A model generated the notes under the pieces. It was not told the origin of the DNA, did no database searches, and saw only the letters and a list, made by a program, of their open reading frames with translations. A DNA stretch of 41,428 nt from an uncultured Alphaproteobacteria bacterium (GTDB lineage: Bacteria > Pseudomonadota > Alphaproteobacteria > RUG11792): NCBI GenBank assembly GCA_944390585.1, contig CALXQI010000012.1, forward strand, positions 1-41,428. The letters run 5' to 3'. The position numbers were made by a program, and so were the translations under genes. This document shows positions 8,424 through 16,580 of this stretch, one piece after another; position 1 is the first letter of the stretch; the number at the start of each line of letters is the position of its first letter.

Positions 8424-9428
8424 ATGTTAAGAGTTGGAATTAATGGTTTTGGTAGAATAGGGCGTATGATAGTGCGTGCGTTTTTTGCAAATAGGGAAAA
8501 TTTTAGTGATGTACAAATCGTGTGTATAAATGATATTTCTCCAAAAGATATGAATATACATTTATTAAAATACGACTCTGTACATGGTTTTTTTGATGCA
8601 AATACAACAGAACATGGCATAAGTATAGGTGATTTGGAAATAGAAATGATTAGTGAACAAGATCCAAGTAATATTAATTGGAAGAGCAGAAATGTGGATG
8701 TTGTATTAGAGTGTTCTGGACGTTTTACAAAGAGGGATGATGCAGCAAAACATCTTGTAGGTGGTGCAAAGCGTGTCATCGTCTCTGCTCCATCAGACGG
8801 TGCAGATATAACAGTTGTATATGGCATTAATCATACAGAAATTACTAATGATCATATAATTTTGTCAAATGGCTCTTGTACAACAAACTGTATTACACCT
8901 ATTGTTTATGTACTTGATAAAGAATTTGGAATACAGCACGGATACATGACAACTGTTCATGCGTATACTGGAGACCAACGTTTATTGGATACGGCGCATA
9001 AAGATCCAAGGAGAGCACGTTCTGCAGCGATGTCTATTATTCCAACTTCAACAGGCGCAGCAAAGTCTGTTGGCCTAATATTAAAACATCTTGCTGGTAA
9101 ACTTGATGGTTGTTCCGTAAGGGTTCCTACACCAAATGTTTCCCTTGTAGATTTTGCGTGTGTTTTAAATAAGGATGTTAGTGAGCAAGATGTCAATGAT
9201 GTAGTGCGCAATGCTGCAAGTGCGCTAAAAGGTATTTTGGGGTACAGTCAAGAACCACTCGTATCAGTTGATTACAACGGAAGAACAGAGAGTTCTATTT
9301 TTGATGAAACTGGAACAAGAGTAATAGATGGAAAGTTTTGTCGTGTTATGGCTTGGTACGATAATGAAGTTGGTTTTTCTAATAGAATGCTTGATGTTTG
9401 TCAATATATTGCAACAAAATTACATTGA
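8424..9428 (+). CDS. gap: Glyceraldehyde-3-phosphate dehydrogenase, type I
   Basis: Glycolytic NAD(P)-dependent enzyme interconverting glyceraldehyde-3-phosphate and 1,3-bisphosphoglycerate. The Rossmann start is LRVGINGFGRIGRM, the catalytic Cys is in NGSCTTNCITP (near residue 151; the usual preceding Ala is Gly here), and the C-terminal WYDNEVGFSNRM is intact. 334 residues from ATG at 8424, the normal length; a longer start would add 13 unconserved residues. No pgk or other glycolytic gene is adjacent. In such a reduced genome it may work on host-derived triose phosphates, perhaps taken up by the organophosphate transporter at 35.9 kb; that link is inference. Confidence 0.96.
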   Translation: MLRVGINGFGRIGRMIVRAFFANRENFSDVQIVCINDISPKDMNIHLLKYDSVHGFFDANTTEHGISIGDLEIEMISEQDPSNINWKSRNVDVVLECSGRFTKRDDAAKHLVGGAKRVIVSAPSDGADITVVYGINHTEITNDHIILSNGSCTTNCITPIVYVLDKEFGIQHGYMTTVHAYTGDQRLLDTAHKDPRRARSAAMSIIPTSTGAAKSVGLILKHLAGKLDGCSVRVPTPNVSLVDFACVLNKDVSEQDVNDVVRNAASALKGILGYSQEPLVSVDYNGRTESSIFDETGTRVIDGKFCRVMAWYDNEVGFSNRMLDVCQYIATKLH

Positions 9429-9447
9429 TACCGTTGCATTAATGTAT

Positions 9448-9470
9448 AAAAAGTATTGCAGAAAGCAATA
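9448..9470 (-). terminator. Possible weak terminator
   Basis: On the minus strand TATTGC-TTTCT-GCAATA forms a six-pair hairpin followed by C and five T. It lies 20 bp past the gap stop codon on the opposite strand, where it could end minus-strand transcripts leaving pgsA. The same bases are part of the pgsA-derived remnant, so the hairpin may be accidental. Confidence 0.3.
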
Positions 9471-9547
9471 GTAATGTTCTCCTGCTTGATATTTTGATGC
9501 TGTAATATACCTAGCTGCCTCTGCAGCAAAAGCCTTATGCTGCTTCG

Positions 9548-9688
9548 CTAGTATGCAAAGATCCTTTCGTTACTGGCAAGACCAAAAAATTCTTTAGTAT
9601 TGTTCTCAGTTATTACTCCATCAAACGTTCTAATAATTTTGTTGCTACCGACAGCAATGAATTTGCCTCCAATATATTTAATACAGTT
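9548..9688 (-). pseudogene. Beta-propeller (BNR/Ycf48-like) repeat fragment
   Basis: A 47-codon open stretch between stops reads YIGGKFIAVGSNKIIRTFDG and then NTKEFFGLASNERIFAY. The pattern FIAVGSN..I.RT.DG...T......FFGLA....FA matches the repeat of BNR/Ycf48-like beta-propellers, in which each blade reads roughly F.AVG..G.I..S.DG..W. It lies inside the segment that splits the pgsA-like remnant and has no start codon, so it is a gene fragment, probably copied from a larger secreted propeller protein elsewhere in the genome. After its stop another frame (KAFAAEAARYITASKYQAGE) is open to 9427. Confidence 0.4.
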
Positions 9689-9790
9689 CTACTACAAAAA
9701 ATTAGGTATGATATACAAAATGTGTTGCTCAGTAAAGTATTAGCAGATCAGCTATACTGCATACTATTTGATTTTTATATTATCATGATA

Positions 9791-10345
9791 TTACGAAATA
9801 AAAGCATTGCTGTAACGTATAAAATATAATACAGCAGAAATAATTGATAATATTGCGGAAAGCCATAGCAATATTTCACCTATAAAAATTATGTGTGATA
9901 TACAAAATGCATTGCCTAGTAAAATTGTTGACAAAGCAACCATTTGTAAAGCTGTTTTCCATTTTGCAAGATGTGATGTTGAAAACTTTATTTTAGACGC
10001 AAAGACAAAATCACGTATATCAGAAATAATAACTTCTCTACACAAAATAATACATGCAGGAATCATTGTAATGCCAGAGATTTTTTGAAATATACCTATA
10101 CAAAAAATGGTTGTTACAATTAGTACTTTATCCGCCATTGGGTCTAATATTTGTCCTATTAATGTGGATTGTTTATATGTTCTTGCTAAGAATCCGTCTA
10201 GAAAATCTGTCACACAGCAAAATATAAAAATAAATGATGCTAAGATATCACTAATCTGTGTATTTGTGAAAAATAAATACACAATCACAGGCAATAGAAA
10301 TACTCGCGAAATAGTTAGAATATTTGGTGCATTAATAATTTTCAT
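9791..10345 (-). CDS. pgsA: CDP-diacylglycerol--glycerol-3-phosphate 3-phosphatidyltransferase
   Basis: Integral membrane enzyme that makes phosphatidylglycerophosphate, the committed step toward phosphatidylglycerol and cardiolipin. The CDP-alcohol phosphatidyltransferase motif DG-x2-AR-x8-G-x3-D-x3-D is complete: D50, G51, A54, R55, G64, D68, D72. 184 residues with several membrane helices, normal for the family. It starts 1 bp after the uvrC stop on the same strand and is the last gene of the chain gltX-recG-tRNA-ABC-thiN-uvrC-pgsA. The uvrC-pgsA pairing is also common in gammaproteobacteria. Its glycerol-3-phosphate could come from the transporter at 35.9 kb. Confidence 0.95.
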   Translation of the reverse strand: MKIINAPNILTISRVFLLPVIVYLFFTNTQISDILASFIFIFCCVTDFLDGFLARTYKQSTLIGQILDPMADKVLIVTTIFCIGIFQKISGITMIPACIILCREVIISDIRDFVFASKIKFSTSHLAKWKTALQMVALSTILLGNAFCISHIIFIGEILLWLSAILSIISAVLYFIRYSNAFIS

Positions 10346-10346
10346 A

Positions 10347-12098
10347 TTACCTTTTATTTAAAAATTCATAGACCAAAGAAGCATATTTGTAATTAAACCC
10401 TTGAACATGAACTATATCTTCAATAGTAGCATTTCTTATTGCGCTTACAGAACCAAAATGTGCAAGTAATCTTTTTTTTCTGACATTGCCAATACCAGGT
10501 ATAATATCAAGTAAAGATTTTTTCATATTTTTATTACGTGTTTTTCTATGGAAATTTATTGCAGTTTTATGAGCTTCATCACGCAAAATTATTAAAAAAT
10601 TTTTTAAATCTTGATGATCATTTAAAAATACCTCACTACCATCGGAAAAGACTATTTTTTCATCTCCAATACTTCTGTTGTTTTGTTTCGCTATTCCAAT
10701 AATTTTAGTGTTAAGTCCAACAATACTAGATGCAATGCCAAGCTGTAGCTTACCACCATCAACTATTATTAAGTCTGGTTTTTCACTAATGCTTTTTGAA
10801 CAAAATCTTCTAGTTAATGCAAATTTCATCATTGCTATGTCATCACCTCCAGCTGCTATCTCATCACTAATTTTGAATACTCTGTGCAATTCAGGCCTAA
10901 TATTTCCGTCTTGAAAAACAGCCATGGCTGCACATGCATTTTTTCCAGAAATGTGGCTATTGTCGTAAATTTCTATTCTATTTACGGATTTAAGCCCTAC
11001 AAGTGCTGATAATTTACTAAGCTCATTTGTATAATCATGTTCATTTTTTAATTTTGCTTGGGCATTTTGCAAGCCAAGTTCTACCAATTTTTGATATTGT
11101 CCATTAACTTTATCAATCACCTTTATTGCCAAAATAGATTTTATATTTTTTGATAATTTTTCATTTACTACTAAAATTCCTGGCTTGACTGTATATTGAT
11201 AAAATTGTATTAAAAATTGTTCTAAAATATTTTCTTCTGCCGCATTTTTTATAACAAAATTTTCCGAGCCAACATTCCTTCCAGATCTAAAAAATGTAAC
11301 ATTAATTACAGAGTTTAGTATAACTATAACATCCATTGATGCCCATTGCTTAATTTCAGCGTATTGCTTTGATTGCACTTGGTTAATAGCAATTATTCTA
11401 TCTCTTAGCATTGCAGCTCTTTCAAAATCACATTTTTCAGCGGCTTGCTGCATTTCATTTTGTAAAATATTAATAGCAAAAGTATCATCTCCAGCAAGAA
11501 GTTTTTTTGCAAGAGCAACATTTTTTGCGTACTCAGTAGAAGAGATTTTATTTGCGCAAGGCCCAGAACAACGTTTTATAAAGTACTGTAAACATGGCCT
11601 TTTAACATTATTAAAGTAGTTATCTGTACAAGTTCTTAACATAAATATTTTTTGAATTGTCTTTATAGTTTCGTGCATTGCTCCAGCAACTGGATATGGG
11701 CCAAAAAGATTTTTAACAGTAATACTTGTTGTTCTTTTACTCGTAATTCTTGGGAAATTAGAGCTTTCATCTATAAAAATGTATGGATATGTTTTATCAT
11801 CTCGCATTAATACATTGAAATATGGTCGCATTTGTTTTATCAAGTTGCTTTCTAATATTAGCGCCTCTTTTTCACTTGCTGTAATAATAAATTCTATATT
11901 TTTTATTTTAGAAATCATCATTTTTGTACGGTTTGGCATATTTTGTATACGCGTGTATGATAGCAACCTGTTATGTAAATTCTTTGCTTTTCCAACATAG
12001 ATTACTGCTTTGAATTCATCTATCATTTTATACACACCTGGATAATTGCCAGCAGATTGCGCTGCATTCTTTATAATTTTTATTTGTTCTTCAAACAT
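10347..12098 (-). CDS. uvrC: UvrABC excinuclease subunit C
   Basis: Makes both incisions in nucleotide excision repair after UvrA and UvrB load on damage. The GIY-YIG nuclease domain is at the N-terminus (GVYKMIDEFKAVIYVGKAKN, then LHNRLLSY). A UVR motif binding UvrB follows (CDFERAAMLRDRI), then the RNase H-like nuclease (RIEIYDNSHISG, LIIVDGGKLQLG, RDEAHKTAINFHR) and a C-terminal helix-hairpin-helix (IPGIGNVRKKRLLAHFGS). I chose ATG at 12098 (583 aa) because GAGGG lies 7 bases upstream; it overlaps the end of thiN by 8 bases. Length is normal. uvrA and uvrB are not in the window. Confidence 0.96.
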   Translation of the reverse strand: MFEEQIKIIKNAAQSAGNYPGVYKMIDEFKAVIYVGKAKNLHNRLLSYTRIQNMPNRTKMMISKIKNIEFIITASEKEALILESNLIKQMRPYFNVLMRDDKTYPYIFIDESSNFPRITSKRTTSITVKNLFGPYPVAGAMHETIKTIQKIFMLRTCTDNYFNNVKRPCLQYFIKRCSGPCANKISSTEYAKNVALAKKLLAGDDTFAINILQNEMQQAAEKCDFERAAMLRDRIIAINQVQSKQYAEIKQWASMDVIVILNSVINVTFFRSGRNVGSENFVIKNAAEENILEQFLIQFYQYTVKPGILVVNEKLSKNIKSILAIKVIDKVNGQYQKLVELGLQNAQAKLKNEHDYTNELSKLSALVGLKSVNRIEIYDNSHISGKNACAAMAVFQDGNIRPELHRVFKISDEIAAGGDDIAMMKFALTRRFCSKSISEKPDLIIVDGGKLQLGIASSIVGLNTKIIGIAKQNNRSIGDEKIVFSDGSEVFLNDHQDLKNFLIILRDEAHKTAINFHRKTRNKNMKKSLLDIIPGIGNVRKKRLLAHFGSVSAIRNATIEDIVHVQGFNYKYASLVYEFLNKR

Positions 12099-12714
12099 TG
12101 GTATTCCCTCTATCATTTACTTGTATTCTATAAATTATGACAAGTACAGAACCACTATGTACTGTAATGTTAACAATATCATTTGCTGCGCGATTTGAGC
12201 AAGAAACGTATCCGGGGAAAGAAAGGCATGTATTATTAAGATCCCATTTCAATCCAGTAGAAGAAACGCATGCAGAAAATCCTATTATTGATATTTTTGT
12301 GTCTGGTTTAACTTTAAGAGATATGTATTCATCAACAACATAAGCTATGATAAATTTATCATAAACACAACATTTATTACGGATAATAATATTAAAATTA
12401 TTTAATACATGATCCAAGCAATCTCCATTAACTCCAGAGATAATTGCTGGCATAAGTTTTTTGCTTGTAGCAAAATGAATAGCTTTTTCAAAATCAGTAT
12501 AATTTTGATCATAATTAGTAATGGTAGTGCATTTTACTTTGTTAATATCAGTGCTATCAAAATCTCCAACAACAAAATCTGGCGTAATACCTATACCTTG
12601 GAGTTTTTTATATGCACCATCAGCTGCAATAATAGGCAAATTTACGTTACGTAAAAAACATATATTCCCATTAAGATAAATGACTGATTTGCAATTTTTA
12701 AATAATTTATTCAT
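12091..12714 (-). CDS. Thiamine pyrophosphokinase
   Basis: Converts thiamine and ATP into thiamine diphosphate. The N-terminal half shows the family motifs: IIAADGAYKKL (residues 28-38), VVGDFDST (48-55), DQNYTDFEKAIHFA (69-82) and GDCLDHVLNNFNII (97-110). The last motif usually reads GxRxDH, so the Arg is replaced by Cys and Leu. The C-terminal beta-sandwich that binds thiamine is recognisable in KWDLNNTCLSFPG and NIVNITVHSGSVLVII. 207 residues, normal. Its ATG overlaps the stop of the ABC-type gene (ATGA) and its end overlaps uvrC. Keeping only this last step suggests thiamine is taken from the host; that is inference. Confidence 0.88.
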   Translation of the reverse strand: MNKLFKNCKSVIYLNGNICFLRNVNLPIIAADGAYKKLQGIGITPDFVVGDFDSTDINKVKCTTITNYDQNYTDFEKAIHFATSKKLMPAIISGVNGDCLDHVLNNFNIIIRNKCCVYDKFIIAYVVDEYISLKVKPDTKISIIGFSACVSSTGLKWDLNNTCLSFPGYVSCSNRAANDIVNITVHSGSVLVIIYRIQVNDRGNTNV

Positions 12715-14309
12715 GACAAAAACTTTCTGTATTCATTGTTATAGCTTAGCTCAGCATGTGTACCAAATGCGGTAACAGTATTCCCAATATATAGGATTTT
12801 ATTACAATATACAGTCATCATTGTGTCATTTGTTACTAAAAAAACAGTAGAACGTTTAGAAATAAAATGTACAAATTCCATAAATAATTCTTTTGATGAA
12901 TATTTTGCAAAATTTGATGGAGATTCCATAACAACGACTTTACTTTTGCGCAATAAAGTCCTTGCCATTTGTATTCTAATCATCATCTCCTGATCCATTG
13001 TTGATATATGCTTATCAAGCGCATCAGATAGTCCTACATTATCTGCTATGTTTAAAATTTTCTTGTCACTAGTATATGGAGCTGATATTTGCAAATTTTC
13101 CATTACTGTCGAATCAATGATACCAAAATCAGTTTTAAATACAGAAAACATATTGCGTAAACTATTTGTATCAATGTTGTTAATATTAATACCAGCAATA
13201 TAAATATTACCAGATTGACATTTATAAAATTTAAACATTAAGTCAAATAAATAAAAAGCAGATTTTATGTTTTCTCCAGTTACTGCAACGCTTTCATATG
13301 GCATAACAGAAAATGTTAAGTTATCAAAAATAGGTTTATCTGAAGTTAGTGATGGGTCATGAAAACACACTCTATGAAAAGCAATAAAAATATCACGTTT
13401 AGAATCAATTTTGTTTGTTTTATTTGTATCATATTGGAATGTATAATCAAATAAAAAATCTTTATTAATTAATTGCTTCCTAAAATTTAAAAAGTGAAAA
13501 CTTGATTTAGCAAGCAAACAATACATAAAAACACACGAGATTAAGGGTATAACGTATTTGTTGACAATTGGTGTTATACTGTCGTAGCAATCCGCAATTA
13601 TATACGAAGTACAAGCTATACAAAATATAATGCATAATAAGATAAACTGTTTCCATAAATAACACGCAGAAAATTGTTTAAACTCTTTATTTAACAGTTT
13701 TATATTACTTTGTACACTTTTTGTCATAGTATCAGCTGCACCAAAAAACTGAATACCGCGTACTGCAGATAAAATGCTATTACAAAAATTACTGATAAAT
13801 ACTGCATAATTTTGTGTTGTGTTTTGGAAAACAATATTACAAAAAAACCATACGATTACATGCATAATGGGAATAATAAATGCCATAAAAAATAAAACAC
13901 GGTATTCAACAATAAATAAAGTCACAATAAGCAAGATAAAACACTCCCCGTATGGTATAACTTTGGCAAAAAGTTCATTAACACATTTTTCGTAAAAATC
14001 AACGTATACCATAAACGCATCACATTTTTTACTAACATCCTCAGGTGAAATAACATTGTTGTCTACACGTACTGCATCTTTTGTAAAGTCATTTATTAAC
14101 TGGGCAGAGTATTTTTTTTGTAAAATTACAGTAAAATATGTGTTTAATAAATAAAAAACAACAAAAATAAATGCACTAGCAATTGATGCGTAAAATGCAA
14201 TACCAGTTTCATCATAATCAATAAAGCAAAACTGAAATGCTCCAACAAACGCAAACGGTAGTAAGCATAAACAAAATATAATCCTCAAGTAAATAGAAAA
14301 CAAACTCAC
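12711..14309 (-). CDS. ABC-exporter-like membrane protein with degenerate ATPase motifs
   Basis: 532 residues from GTG at 14309. The first half has about six hydrophobic helices like a type I exporter membrane domain; the second half aligns with an ABC ATPase domain (YESVAVTGENIKSAFYLF, SGNIYIAGININNIDTNSLR, AFGTHAELS). Every catalytic motif is altered. The Walker A reads GENIKSA, short by two residues. The LSGGQ position reads STMDQEMMIRIQMAR. Walker B reads VVVMESPS, with Met where Asp belongs. The H-loop His is Asn in LVTNDT. The frame is nonetheless intact. The fold is probably kept with little or no ATP hydrolysis, possibly as the inactive half of a heterodimer. It follows tRNA-Ala by 76 bp and overlaps thiN. 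Confidence 0.75.
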   Translation of the reverse strand: MSLFSIYLRIIFCLCLLPFAFVGAFQFCFIDYDETGIAFYASIASAFIFVVFYLLNTYFTVILQKKYSAQLINDFTKDAVRVDNNVISPEDVSKKCDAFMVYVDFYEKCVNELFAKVIPYGECFILLIVTLFIVEYRVLFFMAFIIPIMHVIVWFFCNIVFQNTTQNYAVFISNFCNSILSAVRGIQFFGAADTMTKSVQSNIKLLNKEFKQFSACYLWKQFILLCIIFCIACTSYIIADCYDSITPIVNKYVIPLISCVFMYCLLAKSSFHFLNFRKQLINKDFLFDYTFQYDTNKTNKIDSKRDIFIAFHRVCFHDPSLTSDKPIFDNLTFSVMPYESVAVTGENIKSAFYLFDLMFKFYKCQSGNIYIAGININNIDTNSLRNMFSVFKTDFGIIDSTVMENLQISAPYTSDKKILNIADNVGLSDALDKHISTMDQEMMIRIQMARTLLRKSKVVVMESPSNFAKYSSKELFMEFVHFISKRSTVFLVTNDTMMTVYCNKILYIGNTVTAFGTHAELSYNNEYRKFLS

Positions 14310-14385
14310 AAAAGCAAATTTCTTTTAGCGGCACATACTACAATAATTCTATCAAAAAACACTACAATATGCATTGCCAGCAAAT

Positions 14386-14461
14386 TGGTGGAGCCGAGGG
14401 GGATCGAACCCCTGACCTCTACAATGCCATTGCAGCGCTCTCCCAGCTGAGCTACGGCCCC
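14386..14461 (-). tRNA. tRNA-Ala (anticodon GGC)
   Basis: 76-nt cloverleaf including an encoded CCA. The acceptor stem pairs GGGGCCG with CGGCTCC and contains G3:U70, the alanine identity element. The D arm has AGCTGGGA, the anticodon loop is ATGGCAT (anticodon GGC), and the T loop is TTCGATC. It lies between recG and the ABC-like gene on the same strand, so it is probably cut from a longer transcript. Confidence 0.98.
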
Positions 14462-14548
14462 TCCACAACAATGTACCACATTACTATGTAGCAGGCAAGG
14501 GCTGAATAATATAGAGTAAAAATACATTATTAAGATTTTGTGTATCAA

Positions 14549-16576
14549 TTAAAATGATTTTTTTACATCTTTAAAATTATCTGGTAAAAAGATTTGTAGA
14601 AGTATATTTGGAGCATTACACGATAACTGCGCAGTTTGCTTGATGCAAGAATGTATAAAATTTGCATGTTTTGTATCGTCCACCCTATAGGTTTTTTTTA
14701 TTTTTGTTCCACTTTGTTTATACCCAATAATTTCTCCTCCACCACGTATTAGTAAGTCTTGTTCCGCAATTTCAAAGCCATCATTACTATTTCTAATAAT
14801 AGATATTCTTTTGCGTTGTATATCGCCAATATTATCATCGTACAATAAAAAGCAGTATGATTGTGTATTGCCTCTGCCAACTCTGCCGCGTAACTGATGC
14901 AATTGTGCAAGTCCAAATTTTTCTGCATTTTCTATTACTATTAATGCTGCTTCAGGCACATCAACACCAACTTCAATTATCGTTGTTGATATTAAAATAG
15001 GAGTTTTCCCATTAATAAAATTTTGAAATACAGAGCTTCTTTCGTTTGTATTCATTTTACCATGCATTATAGAAACTTTATCGCCAAAGATTTGTTGCAT
15101 ATACTCAAAACGCTTTATAACACAAGTATAATCTAATTTTTCACTCTCTTCTATTAATGGGCAGACCCAATATACTTGTTTTTGCTTAGAAATCATATGT
15201 TGTATTGTTTCTACAATTTCTGAAATTCTAGAAATAGCAAATACTCGTGTAATAATTGGTAATCTTCCACTTGGCTTTGTTTTAATTGTTGATACTGCAA
15301 CATCACCAGACATCGTTAGTACTAATGTTCTTGGAATTGGTGTAGCCGTCATGCTAAGTACATGTGGAATATTTCCCTTGCTAATTAACTGCAACCTTTG
15401 ATTGACACCAAATCTATGTTGTTCATCAACAATAACAAGAAATAGATTATTAAACTTTACAGATTCAGAAATGATAGCATGCGTGCCAATGATGATTTTA
15501 AAAATTCCAGTTTCTATACCGTATAAAATCTCTTTTCTTTGTTTGCCTGTTTCTGATGATATAAGAATACATGTGTAATTATAATATTTTGCAAAGTATT
15601 CATAATGTTGCCTAGCAAGCAATTCTGTAGGAGCAAGAATCGCTACTTGATACCCGCTATCAACGGCTAACATTGATGCAAGTAAAGCCACAACCGTTTT
15701 CCCAGACCCGACGTCTCCCTGTACAAGGCGTGACATACGTTTGTCTGATTTTAAGTCATTTTCAATATCATGCAGTGTATTAATCTGATCATTAGTTAAT
15801 TGAAACCCAAGATTTTGTAAAACTTTATTATATAATTCTTTTTTATTACTAATTCTTCTTGTGTTATCACATTTATTTGCTAATTTAGTTGCTATACTTT
15901 CTGCATAACACTCATCAAAACATAACCTCTGTAAATAAGGGCCATCAAGCGTAATGTCAGAATATTTGGTTGGATGATGAATTGCATGAATTGATTGTTG
16001 AAAAGAAAACCACTTTTTATCTTCCATTATTTTTTGCGGTATCCACTCTTCTATATAACATTTGCTTAATATTGATAATGCATTTTCTATAATATTAGCA
16101 ATTAAAAATAAATCTATTCCTGTAGATAAGCTGTAAATTGGCTTGGTTTTAACTATAGAATCTGTAGTTTTAGATACCTCTTCTGGGTGCATGATTTCAA
16201 ACATACCGTTATTGTCTATCCCAAGTTTTCCGCATATAGCAACTGGCATGCCAATTTGTATACGGTGCTTAAAATACATCGCGGCCTTTGCATTAAAAAA
16301 GATTATAACAAGTTCTTGGCTAGCAACATTTCCAAAAACACGCATAGCTATTTTCCCTGTTCTTCTTTCTTCAATATACGTTGGTGTAAAAAGGACTATT
16401 ACATTTCCACCTATATCATCTATCGTTAAGTTTTCAACAACTTTTCTAATCAGCACATTACAAGGGAAAAACAACAAGGCATCAACTATTCTGTTTCCAA
16501 TTAATTTTTTAATAATTTTTGTACGAGATTCGTATTTTTTTGAGATTATATTTTCAATATCTGCAAAGATATCCAT
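14549..16576 (-). CDS. recG: ATP-dependent DNA helicase RecG
   Basis: Branch-migrating helicase that reverses stalled forks and processes Holliday and R-loop structures. An OB-fold wedge region precedes two helicase domains. Motif I (Walker A) is GDVGSGKTVVALL near residue 289, motif II is DEQHRFGVNQRL near 385, motif III is SMTATPIPRTL, and the C-terminal motifs include ISTTIIEVGVDVPEA and HQLRGRVGRG. 675 residues, normal. It starts 4 bp after the gltX stop on the same strand, so the two are co-transcribed. Together with priA in this window it serves fork restart. Confidence 0.97.
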   Translation of the reverse strand: MDIFADIENIISKKYESRTKIIKKLIGNRIVDALLFFPCNVLIRKVVENLTIDDIGGNVIVLFTPTYIEERRTGKIAMRVFGNVASQELVIIFFNAKAAMYFKHRIQIGMPVAICGKLGIDNNGMFEIMHPEEVSKTTDSIVKTKPIYSLSTGIDLFLIANIIENALSILSKCYIEEWIPQKIMEDKKWFSFQQSIHAIHHPTKYSDITLDGPYLQRLCFDECYAESIATKLANKCDNTRRISNKKELYNKVLQNLGFQLTNDQINTLHDIENDLKSDKRMSRLVQGDVGSGKTVVALLASMLAVDSGYQVAILAPTELLARQHYEYFAKYYNYTCILISSETGKQRKEILYGIETGIFKIIIGTHAIISESVKFNNLFLVIVDEQHRFGVNQRLQLISKGNIPHVLSMTATPIPRTLVLTMSGDVAVSTIKTKPSGRLPIITRVFAISRISEIVETIQHMISKQKQVYWVCPLIEESEKLDYTCVIKRFEYMQQIFGDKVSIMHGKMNTNERSSVFQNFINGKTPILISTTIIEVGVDVPEAALIVIENAEKFGLAQLHQLRGRVGRGNTQSYCFLLYDDNIGDIQRKRISIIRNSNDGFEIAEQDLLIRGGGEIIGYKQSGTKIKKTYRVDDTKHANFIHSCIKQTAQLSCNAPNILLQIFLPDNFKDVKKSF

Positions 16577-16580
16577 AATA

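Larger units (their letters stand above)
9434..9745 (-). pseudogene. Damaged second copy of part of pgsA, split by an insert of about 205 bp
   Basis: The gap between gap and pgsA is not random. Plus-strand positions 9694-9740 match 9881-9928 inside pgsA at roughly four bases in five (shared core TGATATACAAAATG). Translated on the minus strand it reads TLLSNTFCISYLIF against TILLGNAFCISHIIF in PgsA. A second match, 9454-9482 against 9851-9880, shares CTAT.GCTTTC.GCAATA on the minus strand. In pgsA these two blocks are adjacent; here about 205 bp (roughly 9484-9690) separates them. It therefore appears to be a decayed partial pgsA duplicate carrying an insertion. Codon frame is lost on both sides. 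Confidence 0.5.

Noticed and set aside
14306-14548. 80-codon minus-strand frame between the ABC-like gene and recG
   Set aside because: It covers tRNA-Ala; its middle is the tRNA read as protein.
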